64,000 nucleotides of DNA, taken from assembly GCF_900107275.1 (NCBI RefSeq), contig NZ_FNPI01000002.1, positions 62,001 to 126,000 of the forward strand. The letters run 5' to 3'. Source of the stretch: Evansella caseinilytica (GTDB lineage Bacteria > Bacillota > Bacilli > Bacillales > Salisediminibacteriaceae). Each line of letters starts with the position of its first letter. Within the stretch, counting starts at the first letter, position 1. Positions 47,970 to 56,916 of this stretch are shown in pieces. Made by a program: the position numbers and the translations under genes. The notes under the pieces are model-generated. The model searched no databases and was not told where the DNA came from. It saw only the letters and a list, made by a program, of their open reading frames with translations.

Positions 47970-48881
47970 TTAAAAATTAATACGTATTTCTTCCGGTAGG
48001 TGCTCTGGTGCCTTTGGTACATTTCGTGGTTCAACATTTATTACATCGGAAGAATAAACCGAGATCACGACTTTGCCTTCCACTGCTTTTGCCTGAATGA
48101 GAAGCGGCTGGTTATGTATGTTTTTGAAAGTGAAATCCGGCCCGTACCAGCTTACCGTCGCATCGCGTCCGGGAGGCACATACGGCACCCGCCTGCTGTG
48201 CGAATAGCGCTGAATAATTTGAACACCTGCCCGATCCACAGCATTAAACAGGGTGGACGATACTTGGCAAATTCCACCACCGATTCCTTCATATAGCTCT
48301 CCTTTCACGATAACGGGTGCCGGCAGATATCCTTTTTCAAGTGTTCGTTCACCAACCGCTTTATTAAAGGAAAAAATCTCCCCCGGAAAGACAACATCGT
48401 TATTGATCGCTTCTGCTGCAAGAGCAATGTTATGAGATCGCTCGTCGTTGTTTTTATTAAAATAAGTAACATAGCTACTGATTTGCTGGACACGTATTGT
48501 CGCCAGCAGTTCACTGTCCACTTTTGGATAAACGACAAGTTTTGGAATTTCAATCTGCGCGGGACCACGACTGAAAAAATAAGCATAGAATTCATTCGTC
48601 AAAGACTGACGGTCGAGTTTATATCCGATTTTTCCCGGCACAATGGCACCATGCTCATCGATATGGGCATTGACAGGTTCCTGAAAAAATTGCTTGTCCA
48701 GCTTTTCAAGAAACTCATTGTAAATCGCCTCGTCAATCACCGGTTCATCAAGAAATGTGGACGTAAACGCCGCCCGGTTAACACTTGCCAACGTCGTTCC
48801 ATCATGGGTTAAAATCAGATTATCATTTTTATTTACCGCCTGAATCAACAGCAGAATAAGGAATAAGGACAACTTTTTCAA
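47970..48881 (-). CDS. VanW family exported protein
   Basis: The 303-residue protein starts with a hydrophobic, signal-like segment (KKLSLFLILLLIQAV). A middle region may be YoaR-like. The VanW domain spans about residues 150-290, with FPGEIFSFNKAVGERT, GIGGGICQVSSTLFNA and WYGPDFTFKNIHNQPLL. VanW proteins are found at the cell surface and in some vancomycin-resistance clusters, but their activity is unknown. The start is TTG at 48881, about 11 bases after TAAGGAGG; the frame extends further upstream without support. Confidence 0.82.
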   Translation of the reverse strand: MKKLSLFLILLLIQAVNKNDNLILTHDGTTLASVNRAAFTSTFLDEPVIDEAIYNEFLEKLDKQFFQEPVNAHIDEHGAIVPGKIGYKLDRQSLTNEFYAYFFSRGPAQIEIPKLVVYPKVDSELLATIRVQQISSYVTYFNKNNDERSHNIALAAEAINNDVVFPGEIFSFNKAVGERTLEKGYLPAPVIVKGELYEGIGGGICQVSSTLFNAVDRAGVQIIQRYSHSRRVPYVPPGRDATVSWYGPDFTFKNIHNQPLLIQAKAVEGKVVISVYSSDVINVEPRNVPKAPEHLPEEIRINF

Positions 48882-48990
48882 CGGCAGGTACACCTCCTTA
48901 TCATATAGTATGAACTGCAAATCAACAGATCATGTGGGAAAAGGTGCTTCGTCAGCGGTGTCATCTTTCAAGTAAGTTCGTACTTAGGTG

Positions 48991-49311
48991 ATGCAAAGAG
49001 AACAGCAACAGGAAATATCTACATTGAAGCAAAAAATAAGTGAATCGCAGCAAAGCAGTCTTACTCAGTTAATCAATGATCTGCGGCAGGAGATTGTAAG
49101 GCTGCAGCAAACGGTGGAATACAGCAACGAGATGATAAAAAATGAAGCAAACAGCATAGCGGCGATACGCAGCCTGTCGGGGCAAGGGATCCCGGTGTTT
49201 TTTCATGCCGTTTGCCACCTTCCGGAAAGGAACTATTTTTGCCGGTTTTGTCTGGGACATTCGAACGGAAAAGCAATCAAAAGCAGCAAGGAGGCAATTG
49301 AAAAGTCGTGA
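48991..49311 (+). CDS. Hypothetical coiled-coil protein upstream of sigK
   Basis: A 106-codon frame begins [20 protein letters not shown] and is strongly helical, with a heptad-like coiled coil to about residue 60. A CxxC pair ([12 protein letters not shown]) and a basic tail follow. The ribosome site is poor (AGGTG touching the start). I do not recognise the protein, and it may be non-coding. It lies divergent to the VanW gene and just before sigK. Confidence 0.35.
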   Translation: MQREQQQEISTLKQKISESQQSSLTQLINDLRQEIVRLQQTVEYSNEMIKNEANSIAAIRSLSGQGIPVFFHAVCHLPERNYFCRFCLGHSNGKAIKSSKEAIEKS

Positions 49312-49393
49312 ATTCGATTTGTTAAGACAGACACGTACAGCCTTCGTCACGCATATAAATGAGGTACAATGCCCAAAACGGAGGTGTTTGTGC

Positions 49394-50122
49394 ATGTCCA
49401 GTTTACTTGCCGCGATTGCCCATTTTGTAAAAGAGCTGTTTGTATTCGTATCTTTCGTAAAGAACAACGCCTTTCCTCAACCGCTGAAGCCAAAGGAAGA
49501 ACAGGAATATATTAAACGAATGCACGAAGGCGATGATGAGGCGAGAAACTTGCTGATTGAACATAATTTACGCCTTGTGGCCCATATTGTCAAAAAGTTC
49601 GAAAATACACGGGAGGAAAATGAGGATCTAATTTCCATTGGAACGATCGGGTTAATCAAAGCGATTGAGAGCTATTCTCCGGGAAAAGGAACAAAGCTTG
49701 CCACCTATGCAGCCCGATGTATAGAAAACGAAATATTGATGCACTTAAGGGCGTTGAAGAAAGTTCGAAAGGATGTATCTTTGCATGATCCGATCGGTCA
49801 GGACAAAGAAGGGAATGAGATCAGCCTGATTGATGTCTTGCAGGCGGAAACCGAGGATGTCGTCGAAACCATTCAATTGAATATGGAGAAAAAGCAAATT
49901 TATGAATTCATTCACGTATTGGATGACAGGGAAAAAGAAGTTGTTGTCGGTCGCTTCGGACTCGATATGAAAAAGGAAAAGACGCAGAGGGAAATCGCCA
50001 AAGAGCTGGGAATTTCACGAAGCTATGTGTCGCGAATTGAAAAAAGGGCATTGATGAAGCTATTCCATGAATTTTACCGTCATCAAAAAAACAGCTTAAA
50101 AACAAGCGAGGAGTATAAATAA
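49394..50122 (+). CDS. sigK: RNA polymerase sigma-K factor (pro-sigma-K)
   Basis: SigK directs late gene expression in the mother cell during sporulation. The 242-residue protein keeps the N-terminal pro-sequence ([20 protein letters not shown], then [11 protein letters not shown]) that is removed by the SpoIVFB protease. Region 2 is [20 protein letters not shown] to [16 protein letters not shown]. Region 4 is [20 protein letters not shown]. The gene is continuous, with no skin-type insertion. ATG 49394 follows GGAGGTG; the longer frame from 49205 has no site. A family 2-type hairpin begins eight bases after the stop. Confidence 0.96.
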   Translation: MSSLLAAIAHFVKELFVFVSFVKNNAFPQPLKPKEEQEYIKRMHEGDDEARNLLIEHNLRLVAHIVKKFENTREENEDLISIGTIGLIKAIESYSPGKGTKLATYAARCIENEILMHLRALKKVRKDVSLHDPIGQDKEGNEISLIDVLQAETEDVVETIQLNMEKKQIYEFIHVLDDREKEVVVGRFGLDMKKEKTQREIAKELGISRSYVSRIEKRALMKLFHEFYRHQKNSLKTSEEYK

Positions 50123-50129
50123 GCTAAAA

Positions 50130-50222
50130 GTGTTTGTTCAAGAAGATGTCTTTTTATCTTTTTGAACAAACACGAAGCTATGAGCAATACTTTACTGAGA
50201 AGCTGCGAATGTTACCAGCCCG
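50130..50222 (+). repeat. Family 2 element, left-end fragment
   Basis: The hairpin GTGTTTGTTCAAGAAGAT with its complement (50130-50173) is followed by CGAAGCTATGAGCAATACTT and GAGAAGCTGCGA, matching the first ~90 bp of the 305-bp element. The rest of the element is missing. The remaining gap to lplJ shows no gene. Confidence 0.75.
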
Positions 50223-50399
50223 ATATTTGACATGTGGAAACTACTTTCGATTCACCGAGTTTTCTTGTCATTGTTTTTCCTCCTTCCCATCCGCTAGAAA
50301 TCTTTTTCAATCAACCTGCACTATCTTTCATTTTATGAACGCTGCAGGCTTGTATGATAAAATAGGTTGTAAAGAAAATGATAGAGGTGGCGATAGGCA

Positions 50400-51386
50400 A
50401 TGCTGTTTATTGATAACGAAAACAATACAGATCCGCGCATCAACTTGGCAATGGAAGAATATGCCCTTAAACATCTGTCTCCGGATAATACATATTTACT
50501 TTTTTATGTTAATGAGCCTTCCATTATCATCGGGAGAAATCAAAACACGGTGGAAGAAATCAATAAGAAATATGTGGAAGAACACGGCATCCATGTTGTC
50601 AGGCGGTTATCCGGCGGCGGAGCCGTCTATCATGATCACGGCAATTTAAATTTCAGCTTTATCACGAAGGACGACGGCGACAGCTTTTTAAATTTCCAAA
50701 AATTCACTCAGCCTGTTGTGGACGCGCTGCAGCAGCTCGGTGTCGACGCCAAATTAACCGGGCGCAACGATATACAGGCAGGGGAGCGGAAAATCTCCGG
50801 AAACGCCCAGTATACAACGAAAGGGCATATGTTCAGTCACGGGACGCTGCTGTTGGATTCGGAAATTGAAAATGTGGTCAATGCATTAAAAGTGAAGGAC
50901 GAAAAAATCCGCTCCAAAGGAATCAAATCGATCCGGAGCCGCGTTGCCAACATCAACGACTTGTTGCAGAAAAAGCTGTCGATGGACGAGTTTAAGCAAC
51001 ATTTGCTGGATCATATTTTTGCCGGAAAACAAGTGCCGATGTACAAGTTAACGGCGAACGACTGGCAAGGCATTCGGGAGATTTCGGATAAACGCTACGG
51101 GAATTGGGACTGGAATTACGGGAAGTCGCCGAAATTTGATTTGCAAAGATCACGGCGATTTGCTGGTGGAGCGATTGACATTCGCCTGAACGTTTCAAAG
51201 GGAACGATTCAGGCGTGCAAAATTTTCGGTGATTTCTTCGGTGCTGGGGATGTGGAGGATGTGGAAAAGCTGCTGATCGGTGTTCCGTATGAGCGACATG
51301 CTGTTCAGGAAGCTCTGAAGGATATGGACATGGCGCATTATTTTGGGCAAATTCCAAAAGACGGACTCGTTGAGCTGATTTATTAA
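50400..51386 (+). CDS. lplJ: Lipoate-protein ligase
   Basis: LplJ uses ATP to attach free lipoate to E2 subunits of 2-oxoacid dehydrogenases and to GcvH. The 328-residue protein has the ligase signatures IIGRNQNTVEEINKKYVEE near residue 41, VRRLSGGGAVYHDHGNLNFS near 70, the catalytic lysine segment GRNDIQAGERKISGNAQ near 125, and a C-terminal accessory domain from about 245. The ATG follows AGAGGTGGCG. A tandem repeat array starts two bases after its stop. Confidence 0.93.
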   Translation: MLFIDNENNTDPRINLAMEEYALKHLSPDNTYLLFYVNEPSIIIGRNQNTVEEINKKYVEEHGIHVVRRLSGGGAVYHDHGNLNFSFITKDDGDSFLNFQKFTQPVVDALQQLGVDAKLTGRNDIQAGERKISGNAQYTTKGHMFSHGTLLLDSEIENVVNALKVKDEKIRSKGIKSIRSRVANINDLLQKKLSMDEFKQHLLDHIFAGKQVPMYKLTANDWQGIREISDKRYGNWDWNYGKSPKFDLQRSRRFAGGAIDIRLNVSKGTIQACKIFGDFFGAGDVEDVEKLLIGVPYERHAVQEALKDMDMAHYFGQIPKDGLVELIY

Positions 51387-51387
51387 A

Positions 51388-51912
51388 GCAGTTGTTCAAA
51401 AAGGCGCTTTTTCCTTTTTGAACAACTGCGAAACGATGAGCGAAACCGTCGCATTCATTAAAGCCTGTTATGAGTGTTTGTGTCATAACAGGCGCGCGAC
51501 GGCTGAAGCCATCGTCAATCAAGCAAAAGGCGCTTTTTCCTTTTTGAACAACTGCGAAACGATGAGCGAAACCGTCGCATTCATTAAAGCCTGTTATGAG
51601 TGTTTGTGTCATAACAGGCGCGCGACGGCTGAAGCCATCGTCAATCAAGCAAAAGGCGCTTTTTCCTTTTTGAACAACTGCGAAACGATGAGCGAAACCG
51701 TCGCATTCATTAAAGCCTGTTATGAGTGTTTGTGTCATAACAGGCGCGCGACGGCTGAAGCCATCGTCAATCAAGCAAAAGGCGCTTTTTCCTTTTTGAA
51801 CAACTGCGAAACGATGAGCGAAACCGTCGCATTCATTAAAGCCTGTTATGAGTGTTCGTGTCATAACAGGCGCGCGACGGCTGAAGCCATCGTCAATCAA
51901 GCAAATGGATGG
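51388..51912 (+). repeat. Family 1 tandem array, four units of 126 bp
   Basis: The first unit has hairpin GCAGTTGTTCAAAAAGG and its complement (51388-51429). Then come CGATG (51434-51438) with CATCG (51510-51514), CCGTCGC (51446-51452) with GCGACGG (51496-51502), and CCTGTTATGA (51464-51473) with TCATAACAGG (51483-51492). The common point GGCGC recurs at 51403, 51529, 51655 and 51781, and its decayed form at 51907, exactly 126 bp each time. Units are nearly identical. Both strands stay open for long stretches because 126 is a multiple of three; these frames are not genes. Confidence 0.93.
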
Positions 51913-51952
51913 TATTCCCTTTTAAACAAACACGAAACGCCTCGCCAATAGA

Positions 51953-51992
51953 ACAAAGCACCGGCTGTCTGCAGACAGCCGGTGCTTTGTTT
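51953..51992. terminator. Bidirectional terminator between lplJ and deoD
   Basis: AAAGCACCGGCTGTC and GACAGCCGGTGCTTT form a perfect 15-bp stem around a four-base loop, with T-rich flanks on both strands. It serves the convergent genes lplJ and deoD. Confidence 0.9.
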
Positions 51993-52003
51993 ATCAGTAG
52001 CGT

Positions 52004-52711
52004 TTATTCATTAACAATTGAATTCAAGGCGACTTCCACCATTTCATTGAATGTTTCCTGCCGCTCTTGCGAAGACGTTTCTTCGCCGGTCAGTAAATGG
52101 TCGCTCACCGTTAACACGGACAAGGCATTGACGTTGAAGCGCGCGGCAATGGTATATAAAGCCGACGTTTCCATTTCAACTGCAAGCACTTGATGATCAG
52201 CGAGCTGTTTGACGATGTCTTTATTGTCATTGTAAAATACGTCGCTGGTATAGACGCTGCCGACGTTAACGCTCAATCCTTGTTCCACTGCACCATCATA
52301 CGCTTTTTTCAATAGATCGAAGCTTGCCGTCGGCGCGAAATCGAAGCCTTTAAAATAATGGCTGTTGACGCCGGAATCGGTGGAAGCGCTCATGGCAAGA
52401 ATGACATCCCTTACTTTGACATCCTGCTTTAAAGCACCGCATGTGCCCACTCGTATTAAATTTTTTACCCCGTAGCTGTTTATTAATTCATGGACGTAAA
52501 TGGAAATCGATGGAACGCCCATTCCGGTCCCTTGTACAGATACTTTTTTTCCTTTATACGTTCCGGTGAAGCCGAGCATTCCGCGAACCTCATTGTAGCA
52601 AACCGGGTTTTCCAGGAAGTGTTCTGCAATATGCTTCGCCCGTAAAGGATCGCCTGGAAGCAGGATTGACTCTGCGATATCACCTTGTTTTGCACCGATA
52701 TGTACACTCAT
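52004..52711 (-). CDS. deoD: Purine-nucleoside phosphorylase, DeoD type
   Basis: The 235-residue hexameric-type phosphorylase splits purine (deoxy)nucleosides with phosphate. Motifs: phosphate-binding [16 protein letters not shown] near residue 18, [14 protein letters not shown] near 85, and the nucleoside-binding [14 protein letters not shown] near 180, with [10 protein letters not shown] near the end. The ATG at 52711 follows AAAGGATG on the minus strand. It ends at a bidirectional terminator. Confidence 0.96.
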   Translation of the reverse strand: MSVHIGAKQGDIAESILLPGDPLRAKHIAEHFLENPVCYNEVRGMLGFTGTYKGKKVSVQGTGMGVPSISIYVHELINSYGVKNLIRVGTCGALKQDVKVRDVILAMSASTDSGVNSHYFKGFDFAPTASFDLLKKAYDGAVEQGLSVNVGSVYTSDVFYNDNKDIVKQLADHQVLAVEMETSALYTIAARFNVNALSVLTVSDHLLTGEETSSQERQETFNEMVEVALNSIVNE

Positions 52712-52744
52712 TGTCTAACATCCTTTCTTATCTTAGTTGAGGAA

Positions 52745-52839
52745 ATTCAAAAAGTACGGAAAACAAAGCCTCGCGAATGATAACGTTAGCGTTGTCGCTC
52801 CTAGACCTTCTTGGCATTTGTTTGTCCTTCTTTTCGAAC
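52745..52839 (-). repeat. Family 3 element (95 bp, shortened)
   Basis: ATTCAAAAAGTACGGAAAAC at one end, CGCGAATGATAACGTTAGCGTTGTCGC-like centre (written in part) and GACCTTCTTGGCATTTG with TCCTTCTTTTCGAAC at the other. It sits between the divergent starts of deoD and the HD-GYP gene. Confidence 0.65.
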
Positions 52840-52937
52840 AAAGACTTATTATATGCAAGTTAAACGTACCATATCTTTTATAGTAATTGCAAAGTATAAT
52901 TATAAGAAAATAGAAACTTCCGGAAGGGGGAGGAAAC

Positions 52938-54005
52938 ATGGAAACAATCAAAATAAACGATGATGCAGAAAATATTATTGGCAAAGTATTAGCAGAGGAT
53001 GTCATCTCGGAGGCAGGCCATTTTCTATTGGGTAAAGGGATGACCATCACCGGCTGGCATGTAAACATTTTAAAAAATCATGAAGTCGGAACTGTTAACG
53101 TCGTTAAATCAGAAGAACTGCCCCTTACCCTTCAAATTAAATCGGTGTTCAAAAAGAAAGAGGAAATTTCCGACCTTTATTTTGAGAATGTCAAAGAAGT
53201 CAAACAGCTGTTCTATCAAGCCGCTACGCGTAAACCGCCGAGTTTTGAGACGTTTATGAAACCGTTTGTGCCGCTTCTTGAAACGGTGGTAAGGGGAAAC
53301 AATATTTTTCTTGAGCTTCACCATCTGAAAGGCTATGATGAATACACGTTTCGCCACAGCATCAATGTTGGGCTGCTGGCAGCGACCATCGGGAAAATAT
53401 TGCGGTATCCGACAGAGGCAAGCTTGCTTCTAGGAAAAATCGGGTTTTTTCATGACATTGGAAAAATGAAGGTTTCCCAGCAAATATTAAATAAAAGGGA
53501 AGCGCTTACAGACAAGGAGTATGAAGAGATTAAAAGACACACGATTTACGGGAAAGAGATTCTTGCCGAGATAGTTGGACCGGATCATATTTTCTGCGTA
53601 GGAGCGTTGTACCATCACGAAAGACTGGATGGATCAGGCTATCCATTTGAAATGAAGGGAGATAATATCCCGCTGATTGCACAAATTATTTCCGTGGCGG
53701 ATACGTTCGATGCCATCTCGTCTGATCGCGTGTATCAGGAAAAAGTTGCTCCTTTTCAGGCGCTGGAAGAATTGGTGAAGGAAGTTTATAAAGGCAGACT
53801 GAACGGAAACATTGTGTTTCCTTTTGTTGCAAATATCATCCACGGGTACATCGGAAAAACTGTCGTCTTAAGTGATGGGAGAAGCGGTCAATTGCTTTAC
53901 ATTCATGCGGAGGAAATTTCCCGCCCCCTTGTCCGGGTGGAGGAAGAGTTTATTGACATGAGAAAACAGCGTCATTTAACGATTATCGATGTGTCGCTGG
54001 AGTAA
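52938..54005 (+). CDS. HD-GYP domain protein, probable cyclic-dinucleotide phosphodiesterase
   Basis: The 355-residue soluble protein has an N-terminal region of about 125 residues without a known sensor domain, then an HD-GYP domain. The latter shows FRHSINVGLLAATIG, FFHDIGKMKVSQQILNKRE (metal HD), IKRHTIYGKEIL, and ALYHHERLDGSGYPFEMKGD (HHERxDGxGYP). Such domains hydrolyse c-di-GMP or related molecules. The extra C-terminal 70 residues carry a strand-rich segment. The start ATG follows CGGAAGGGGGAGG. The substrate is not determined by the sequence. Confidence 0.88.
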   Translation: METIKINDDAENIIGKVLAEDVISEAGHFLLGKGMTITGWHVNILKNHEVGTVNVVKSEELPLTLQIKSVFKKKEEISDLYFENVKEVKQLFYQAATRKPPSFETFMKPFVPLLETVVRGNNIFLELHHLKGYDEYTFRHSINVGLLAATIGKILRYPTEASLLLGKIGFFHDIGKMKVSQQILNKREALTDKEYEEIKRHTIYGKEILAEIVGPDHIFCVGALYHHERLDGSGYPFEMKGDNIPLIAQIISVADTFDAISSDRVYQEKVAPFQALEELVKEVYKGRLNGNIVFPFVANIIHGYIGKTVVLSDGRSGQLLYIHAEEISRPLVRVEEEFIDMRKQRHLTIIDVSLE

Positions 54006-54050
54006 AAGCGTTCAAGGGCTGAAAACGTAGAAATCATCGCCCATCATTGG

Positions 54051-54100
54051 GAAGAGGGAGATTCAAAGACTCGCAACGAGCGTTGAATCTCCCTCTTTCG
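54051..54100. terminator. Bidirectional terminator after the HD-GYP gene
   Basis: GAAGAGGGAGATTCAA and TTGAATCTCCCTCTTTC form a 16-bp perfect stem between convergent genes. Confidence 0.88.
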
Positions 54101-54123
54101 GTTTTCTGTCTGTTCTTGCATTT

Positions 54124-56706
54124 CTATTGGTCAGCAAGCAGTTTCACAATCGTTTCCGGTGATAGATCGGGCTTATCCAATTGAAGCTTTTCCGCTTCCA
54201 GCAGGAGTTGCTTGAAATCGGGGCCAGGCTTCAGACCGGCGCGAATAAGATCAGCACCAGCGACTTTTCTCCCGTTGTTAAGATGATCTCTCGCCAGCAA
54301 ATAATCGATGCCTTGTTCAGCGGCAACGAGGGAAAAATACGTTAGAAGCGGTTCCGTCTGCATGGATGCAAACAGATGATGCCAATCGCTGAGTGCCGTC
54401 AGCGGCTGTTTATCCAAGGAAGCACCTTCAATTAATGCTTGCAGATCGTTTAACAACTTGTGATCCTCTTTGGAAATGCAGAAATTATGCACTTCCTGCC
54501 AGCATGCTTCCGTGGCGGGAACCGGCGTTAGACAGAACAGATAAGCTGTCCAGAGTGAGCGGGACAATGGGACGCTGTTTTCAGTCAGCGTCGCTGTTGC
54601 ACGGGCAAGGCGTGTGATTTTTTGCTTCATGCTTTCGAAGCTGTCGCGATTTTTCAGCAGAAAGGGAAGAATCCCGAGATCGTCTATCCGGTCAATTGCA
54701 AACAGCGGATTTTCTTCAAGGAACAGACGGATAAGCTCATTGGCGATTCGCGGTTTGGAGACGGCGAGCAGGTTGTTGGCGGATTCCTTTGCCAGGCTTT
54801 CGGTCTGTCGATCCATTGTAAAGCCGAACCTGCTTTCGAATCGCAGCGCGCGTAAAATTCTTGTCGGGTCTTCAACGAAGCTTAAGTTATACAATACTTT
54901 CAGCTGTTTGTTCAGCAGGTCCTGGTATCCGTGGAAATAATCAATCAGCTCACCAAATTCGGATTGATGAAGACAAATTCCCATGGCATTGATGGTGAAA
55001 TCTCTGCGAAACAAATCTTCTTTAATCGTGGACATCTCCACCTTCGGCAGCGCCGCTGGGAAATCATAGTATTCGGTGCGGGCGCTGGTTAGATCTAGTT
55101 TCAAGCCGCACGGATGCTTCCAGGTTGCTGTGCGGAACGCTTCGTGCGAACGAACATGCCCGCCATACTGCCGCTGTAAGTACTCTGCAAATAGAATGCC
55201 GTCTCCTTCCACAACGATGTCGATGTCTTCATTGGCTCGTCCAAGCAAAAGATCTCGGACCATGCCGCCAATCAGATACACATGCATGTTCCGTTGTTCT
55301 GCTTCCCGGCCGATGTCGGTCAACAGCTCGTAAATATGCGGGTTTAACTGTCGCTTCAGCAACGTGGCAATCGTTTTTTTGTATGGAACTCTCGCTATCC
55401 CGGAAACGTTCTGGGAGTGTTTTTTATTTCCGTGCATTGCCTGGATGACATCGGTGCGGGAAACGATTCCGAGCAGCTCGCCGTTTTCCATGACAGGGAG
55501 TCGGCCGACCTGCTCCTCGATCATCAGCTCCTGGATTTTTTCAAGCTGGTCATTTTTGTTAATCGTTATCGGCTGCCTGCTCATATAGCCTTTTACAGGA
55601 GCATGACCTAAGCCGTGATGAAGGGCTTTATCCACATCCCTGCGGGAGATAATGCCGACGAGCCAGTCGTTCTCGACAACGGGAAAGCCGGTGTGGCCGT
55701 AACGGTACAGCATTTTTGAAACGACTTCAATCGCAGTATCCGGTGCGACGACGCGAACCGGACTGGACATAATATGTTCGGCAGTGATTGACGGCGCAAC
55801 GATTTCATATAGTTGCTGCCTGATCTTCCGCGCCATTTCCTCTGCAGTCGCGCCCTTTACCATCGCCGAAGCAGCCTTGTTGTGACCACCGCCCCCGAGG
55901 GAGCGGATGACCGGTAGGACGTTGATTCTGTCCGAAACAGCACGGGCTGTAATAAAAACTTTCTCTTCCATTTTCACGATGGCAAAAGCCGAATCTGCAC
56001 CGGTGAAACGAAGCAGCTTTTTTGTGATCATTGAAAGCTGTCCAGTATAATTCTGCTGTTCATGGAGGCTGATAACAATCTCTATTCCATCTTCCTCGAT
56101 GGTCTCCGTCCGATCCAGCAACAATTGAAACAGATGCTGTTGTTCTTTTTTCAGCGGAATATCACGGTACTGCTCAATGACGGATAAATTCGCCCCTTTT
56201 TGCAGGCACCACGCCGCTGCAGCCAGGTCTTCGGCTGTCGTTTGATCATATGTAAAAGCACCGGTGTCGGAATAAAGACCTAGTGCGAACACGGTTGCCT
56301 CAAAAGGGGAGACAGCCAGGGATTTTTCTTGTATTTTTTCGATGAGGAGGGTGATGGCTGCGCCAGTGGAACGAATGTCTCCTTCGGTAAAAGGAACCGT
56401 TTCAGCGGTAATTGGATGATGATCGTAGATAATGAAAGCATCGAGGCGGTGAAGTTTCGTTTTCAGCTTTCCGGTACGGGACAACTGATTGACGTCCACG
56501 AGCACGGCCTGCTGCGCGTGATCCCAGTTTACCTCCTTGCTTTTTTTAAACGGGAACGTATCTTTATATATTGCTAAAAAATGCTCGACTTCGGAGCTGA
56601 GTTTTTCGGGTAAAATCATTTCTGCCTGTGGATATAGTTTTTTTGCTCCAATCATGGAGGCCAAGCCGTCAAAATCAAGATTTGTATGCGAGACGATTAC
56701 TTTCAT
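54124..56706 (-). CDS. DHH-CBS-tRNA nucleotidyltransferase/poly(A) polymerase fusion
   Basis: This 860-residue multi-domain protein has four parts. The N-terminal DHH phosphoesterase half has HTNLDFDGLASM near residue 6, then IIYDHHPI near 90. A DHHA1 domain carries GGGGHNKAASAMV near 285. Two CBS domains (about 310-430) contain TGFPVVENDWLVGIISRRD and GRLPVMENGELLGIVSRTD. A class II nucleotidyltransferase head follows, with YLIGGMVRDLLLGR, the catalytic pair in NEDIDIVVEGD, RRDFTINAM and EDPTRILRALRFESRFGF. The last part adds CCA, CC or A to tRNA in relatives; which reaction this one does is unclear. I use the second ATG (56706), five bases after GGAGG. Confidence 0.9.
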   Translation of the reverse strand: MKVIVSHTNLDFDGLASMIGAKKLYPQAEMILPEKLSSEVEHFLAIYKDTFPFKKSKEVNWDHAQQAVLVDVNQLSRTGKLKTKLHRLDAFIIYDHHPITAETVPFTEGDIRSTGAAITLLIEKIQEKSLAVSPFEATVFALGLYSDTGAFTYDQTTAEDLAAAAWCLQKGANLSVIEQYRDIPLKKEQQHLFQLLLDRTETIEEDGIEIVISLHEQQNYTGQLSMITKKLLRFTGADSAFAIVKMEEKVFITARAVSDRINVLPVIRSLGGGGHNKAASAMVKGATAEEMARKIRQQLYEIVAPSITAEHIMSSPVRVVAPDTAIEVVSKMLYRYGHTGFPVVENDWLVGIISRRDVDKALHHGLGHAPVKGYMSRQPITINKNDQLEKIQELMIEEQVGRLPVMENGELLGIVSRTDVIQAMHGNKKHSQNVSGIARVPYKKTIATLLKRQLNPHIYELLTDIGREAEQRNMHVYLIGGMVRDLLLGRANEDIDIVVEGDGILFAEYLQRQYGGHVRSHEAFRTATWKHPCGLKLDLTSARTEYYDFPAALPKVEMSTIKEDLFRRDFTINAMGICLHQSEFGELIDYFHGYQDLLNKQLKVLYNLSFVEDPTRILRALRFESRFGFTMDRQTESLAKESANNLLAVSKPRIANELIRLFLEENPLFAIDRIDDLGILPFLLKNRDSFESMKQKITRLARATATLTENSVPLSRSLWTAYLFCLTPVPATEACWQEVHNFCISKEDHKLLNDLQALIEGASLDKQPLTALSDWHHLFASMQTEPLLTYFSLVAAEQGIDYLLARDHLNNGRKVAGADLIRAGLKPGPDFKQLLLEAEKLQLDKPDLSPETIVKLLADQ

Positions 56707-56798
56707 CATTTCCTCCAAAAAAAATTACTTGGCAGGTACCGACAGTTGGAAGCTGTTCATGTGTTTTGGCGGCACCAGATGAAACGATAATGATGGAG

Positions 56799-56916
56799 CG
56801 AGTTCCAAAAGGCAATGGTTCCGCACGATGGGACAGCTCGCAGTTTCTCGGTGAAGTATAGCTCATTGCTTCGTATAGGTTCAAAAAGATAAAAACCGAT
56901 CTTTTTGAACCTATAC
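56799..56916 (-). repeat. Family 2 element, internal-deletion derivative after pssA
   Basis: Read on the minus strand it begins with hairpin GTATAGGTTCAAAAAGAT and its complement (56916-56873), directly after the pssA stop. It continues with CGAAGCAATGAGCTATACTT, GAGAAACTGCGAGCTGTC and CATCG, then jumps to TGCGGAACCATTGCCTTTTG, the right end. About 190 bp of the full element are missing. The outer stem sequence (TATAGG) differs from all other copies and both arms agree. Confidence 0.75.

Noticed and set aside
49205-49393. 63-codon N-terminal extension of sigK
   Set aside because: The extension has no ribosome site, and the ATG at 49394 gives exactly the known pro-sigma-K N-terminus after GGAGGTG.
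50992-51951. Long open frames on both strands across the lplJ downstream array (302 and 177 codons)
   Set aside because: The repeat period of 126 bp is divisible by three, so any frame open in one unit stays open in all. No ribosome site or codon pattern supports a protein, and the minus frame runs into lplJ antisense.
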